Below are positions 63,656-64,000 of a stretch of DNA of 64,000 nt, in pieces (position 1 is the stretch's first letter; every line of letters begins with the position of its first letter). Location of the stretch: assembly GCA_949752735.1 (NCBI GenBank), contig OX457037.1, positions 63,241,686-63,305,685 on the forward strand. The letters run 5' to 3'. Source of the stretch: Lumbricus terrestris (taxonomy: Eukaryota > Annelida > Clitellata > Crassiclitellata > Lumbricidae). The notes beneath the pieces were generated by a model. It had not been told where the DNA came from. It saw only the letters and a list, made by a program, of their open reading frames with translations, and made no database searches. Made by a program: the position numbers and the translations under genes.

Positions 63656-63659
63656 CAAT

Positions 63660-64000
63660 AGCAATGGTATTGTGAGATCGTTACTTTCTCACGTTTAGGA
63701 AGCACATGACGTGAAATAAAATACACGTATACATTGTCAAATAACCTTTATATAAAACTGCCAACTTCAAAATTTTATATCCCAAAGGCACCTTTTTATA
63801 TAATTTTCAGAATCAGGGTTAGCTATATTAGAGAAATTGGATAATTTAAAAAACAGCGCGTATAATTCTGAATTTTACCATCGCGACATCAGATTATAGT
63901 TGAAAGGTGAAGGACGAACGTGCATAGAGCTACAAACAGATTAGAGTTTATTATAATTATTATCACATTTAGCTGTAGAAGACCAGTGGCCATAACACCC
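63660..64000. other. AT-rich end of window, nothing recognised
   Basis: No supported frame or repeat boundary. Confidence 0.4.

Overview
This is a eukaryotic, almost certainly animal, genomic window. The genes are intron-containing with GT/AG boundaries: a RING/B-box/coiled-coil/NHL gene, the last exon of a GH16 beta-glucan-binding-type gene and the last exon of a BTB/BACK gene. The rest is dominated by animal transposon types: Polinton, hAT, Harbinger-like, Helitron, non-LTR elements and a tRNA-derived SINE with the TTGGGCAAG core. A marine invertebrate (deuterostome or lophotrochozoan) fits best, but the sequence does not fix the phylum.

Layout. Positions 1 to about 22,460 are one decayed Polinton/Maverick. 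It carries a fibre-like gene, an adenain-type protease, protein-primed DNA polymerase B, a SAP/NUMOD1 protein, major capsid protein, several virion proteins, a packaging ATPase, a PLA2-like protein and a chromodomain integrase. Its left end lies outside the window. A 9.66 kb TIR element (149-9807, CAA target duplication), itself holding a giant foldback (504-9221), sits inside the fibre-like gene. A non-LTR fragment breaks the capsid gene and a hAT MITE replaces the tail of another virion gene. Several other Polinton frames break exactly at short TA-GG(C)C-TA motifs.

From 23 to 50.8 kb lie the remains of a local TRIM-NHL gene family: an orphan NHL exon (23,346-24,256), a short NHL relic (26.6 kb), one four-exon gene predicted at 890 aa (38,492-49,047) and a RING relic (50.1-50.8 kb). 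All are riddled with mobile elements. These include a 3.3 kb perfect-type foldback with 9-bp target duplication (30,849-34,175), a Helitron-like element in intron 1, a 3.56 kb TIR transposon with an uncharacterised degenerate transposase-like gene in intron 2, and a 456-bp MITE 40 bp upstream of exon 3. From 50 to 64 kb there are hAT-type elements with clear 8-bp target duplications, a BTB/BACK last exon (56.3-57.2 kb), and a non-LTR retrotransposon into which two TIR elements have nested one inside the other.

Most interesting signals. (1) About 30 exact TAGGCCTA octamers plus some 25 TAGGCTA/TAGCCTA variants behave like TA-flanked micro-insertions; one filled/empty paralogous pair supports this. 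(2) A set of elements with unrelated sequences shares one architecture: terminal arrays of 11-18 bp motifs pointing inward in opposite orientations. (3) The intron 2 transposon shows that architecture together with a candidate transposase of a widespread uncharacterised family.
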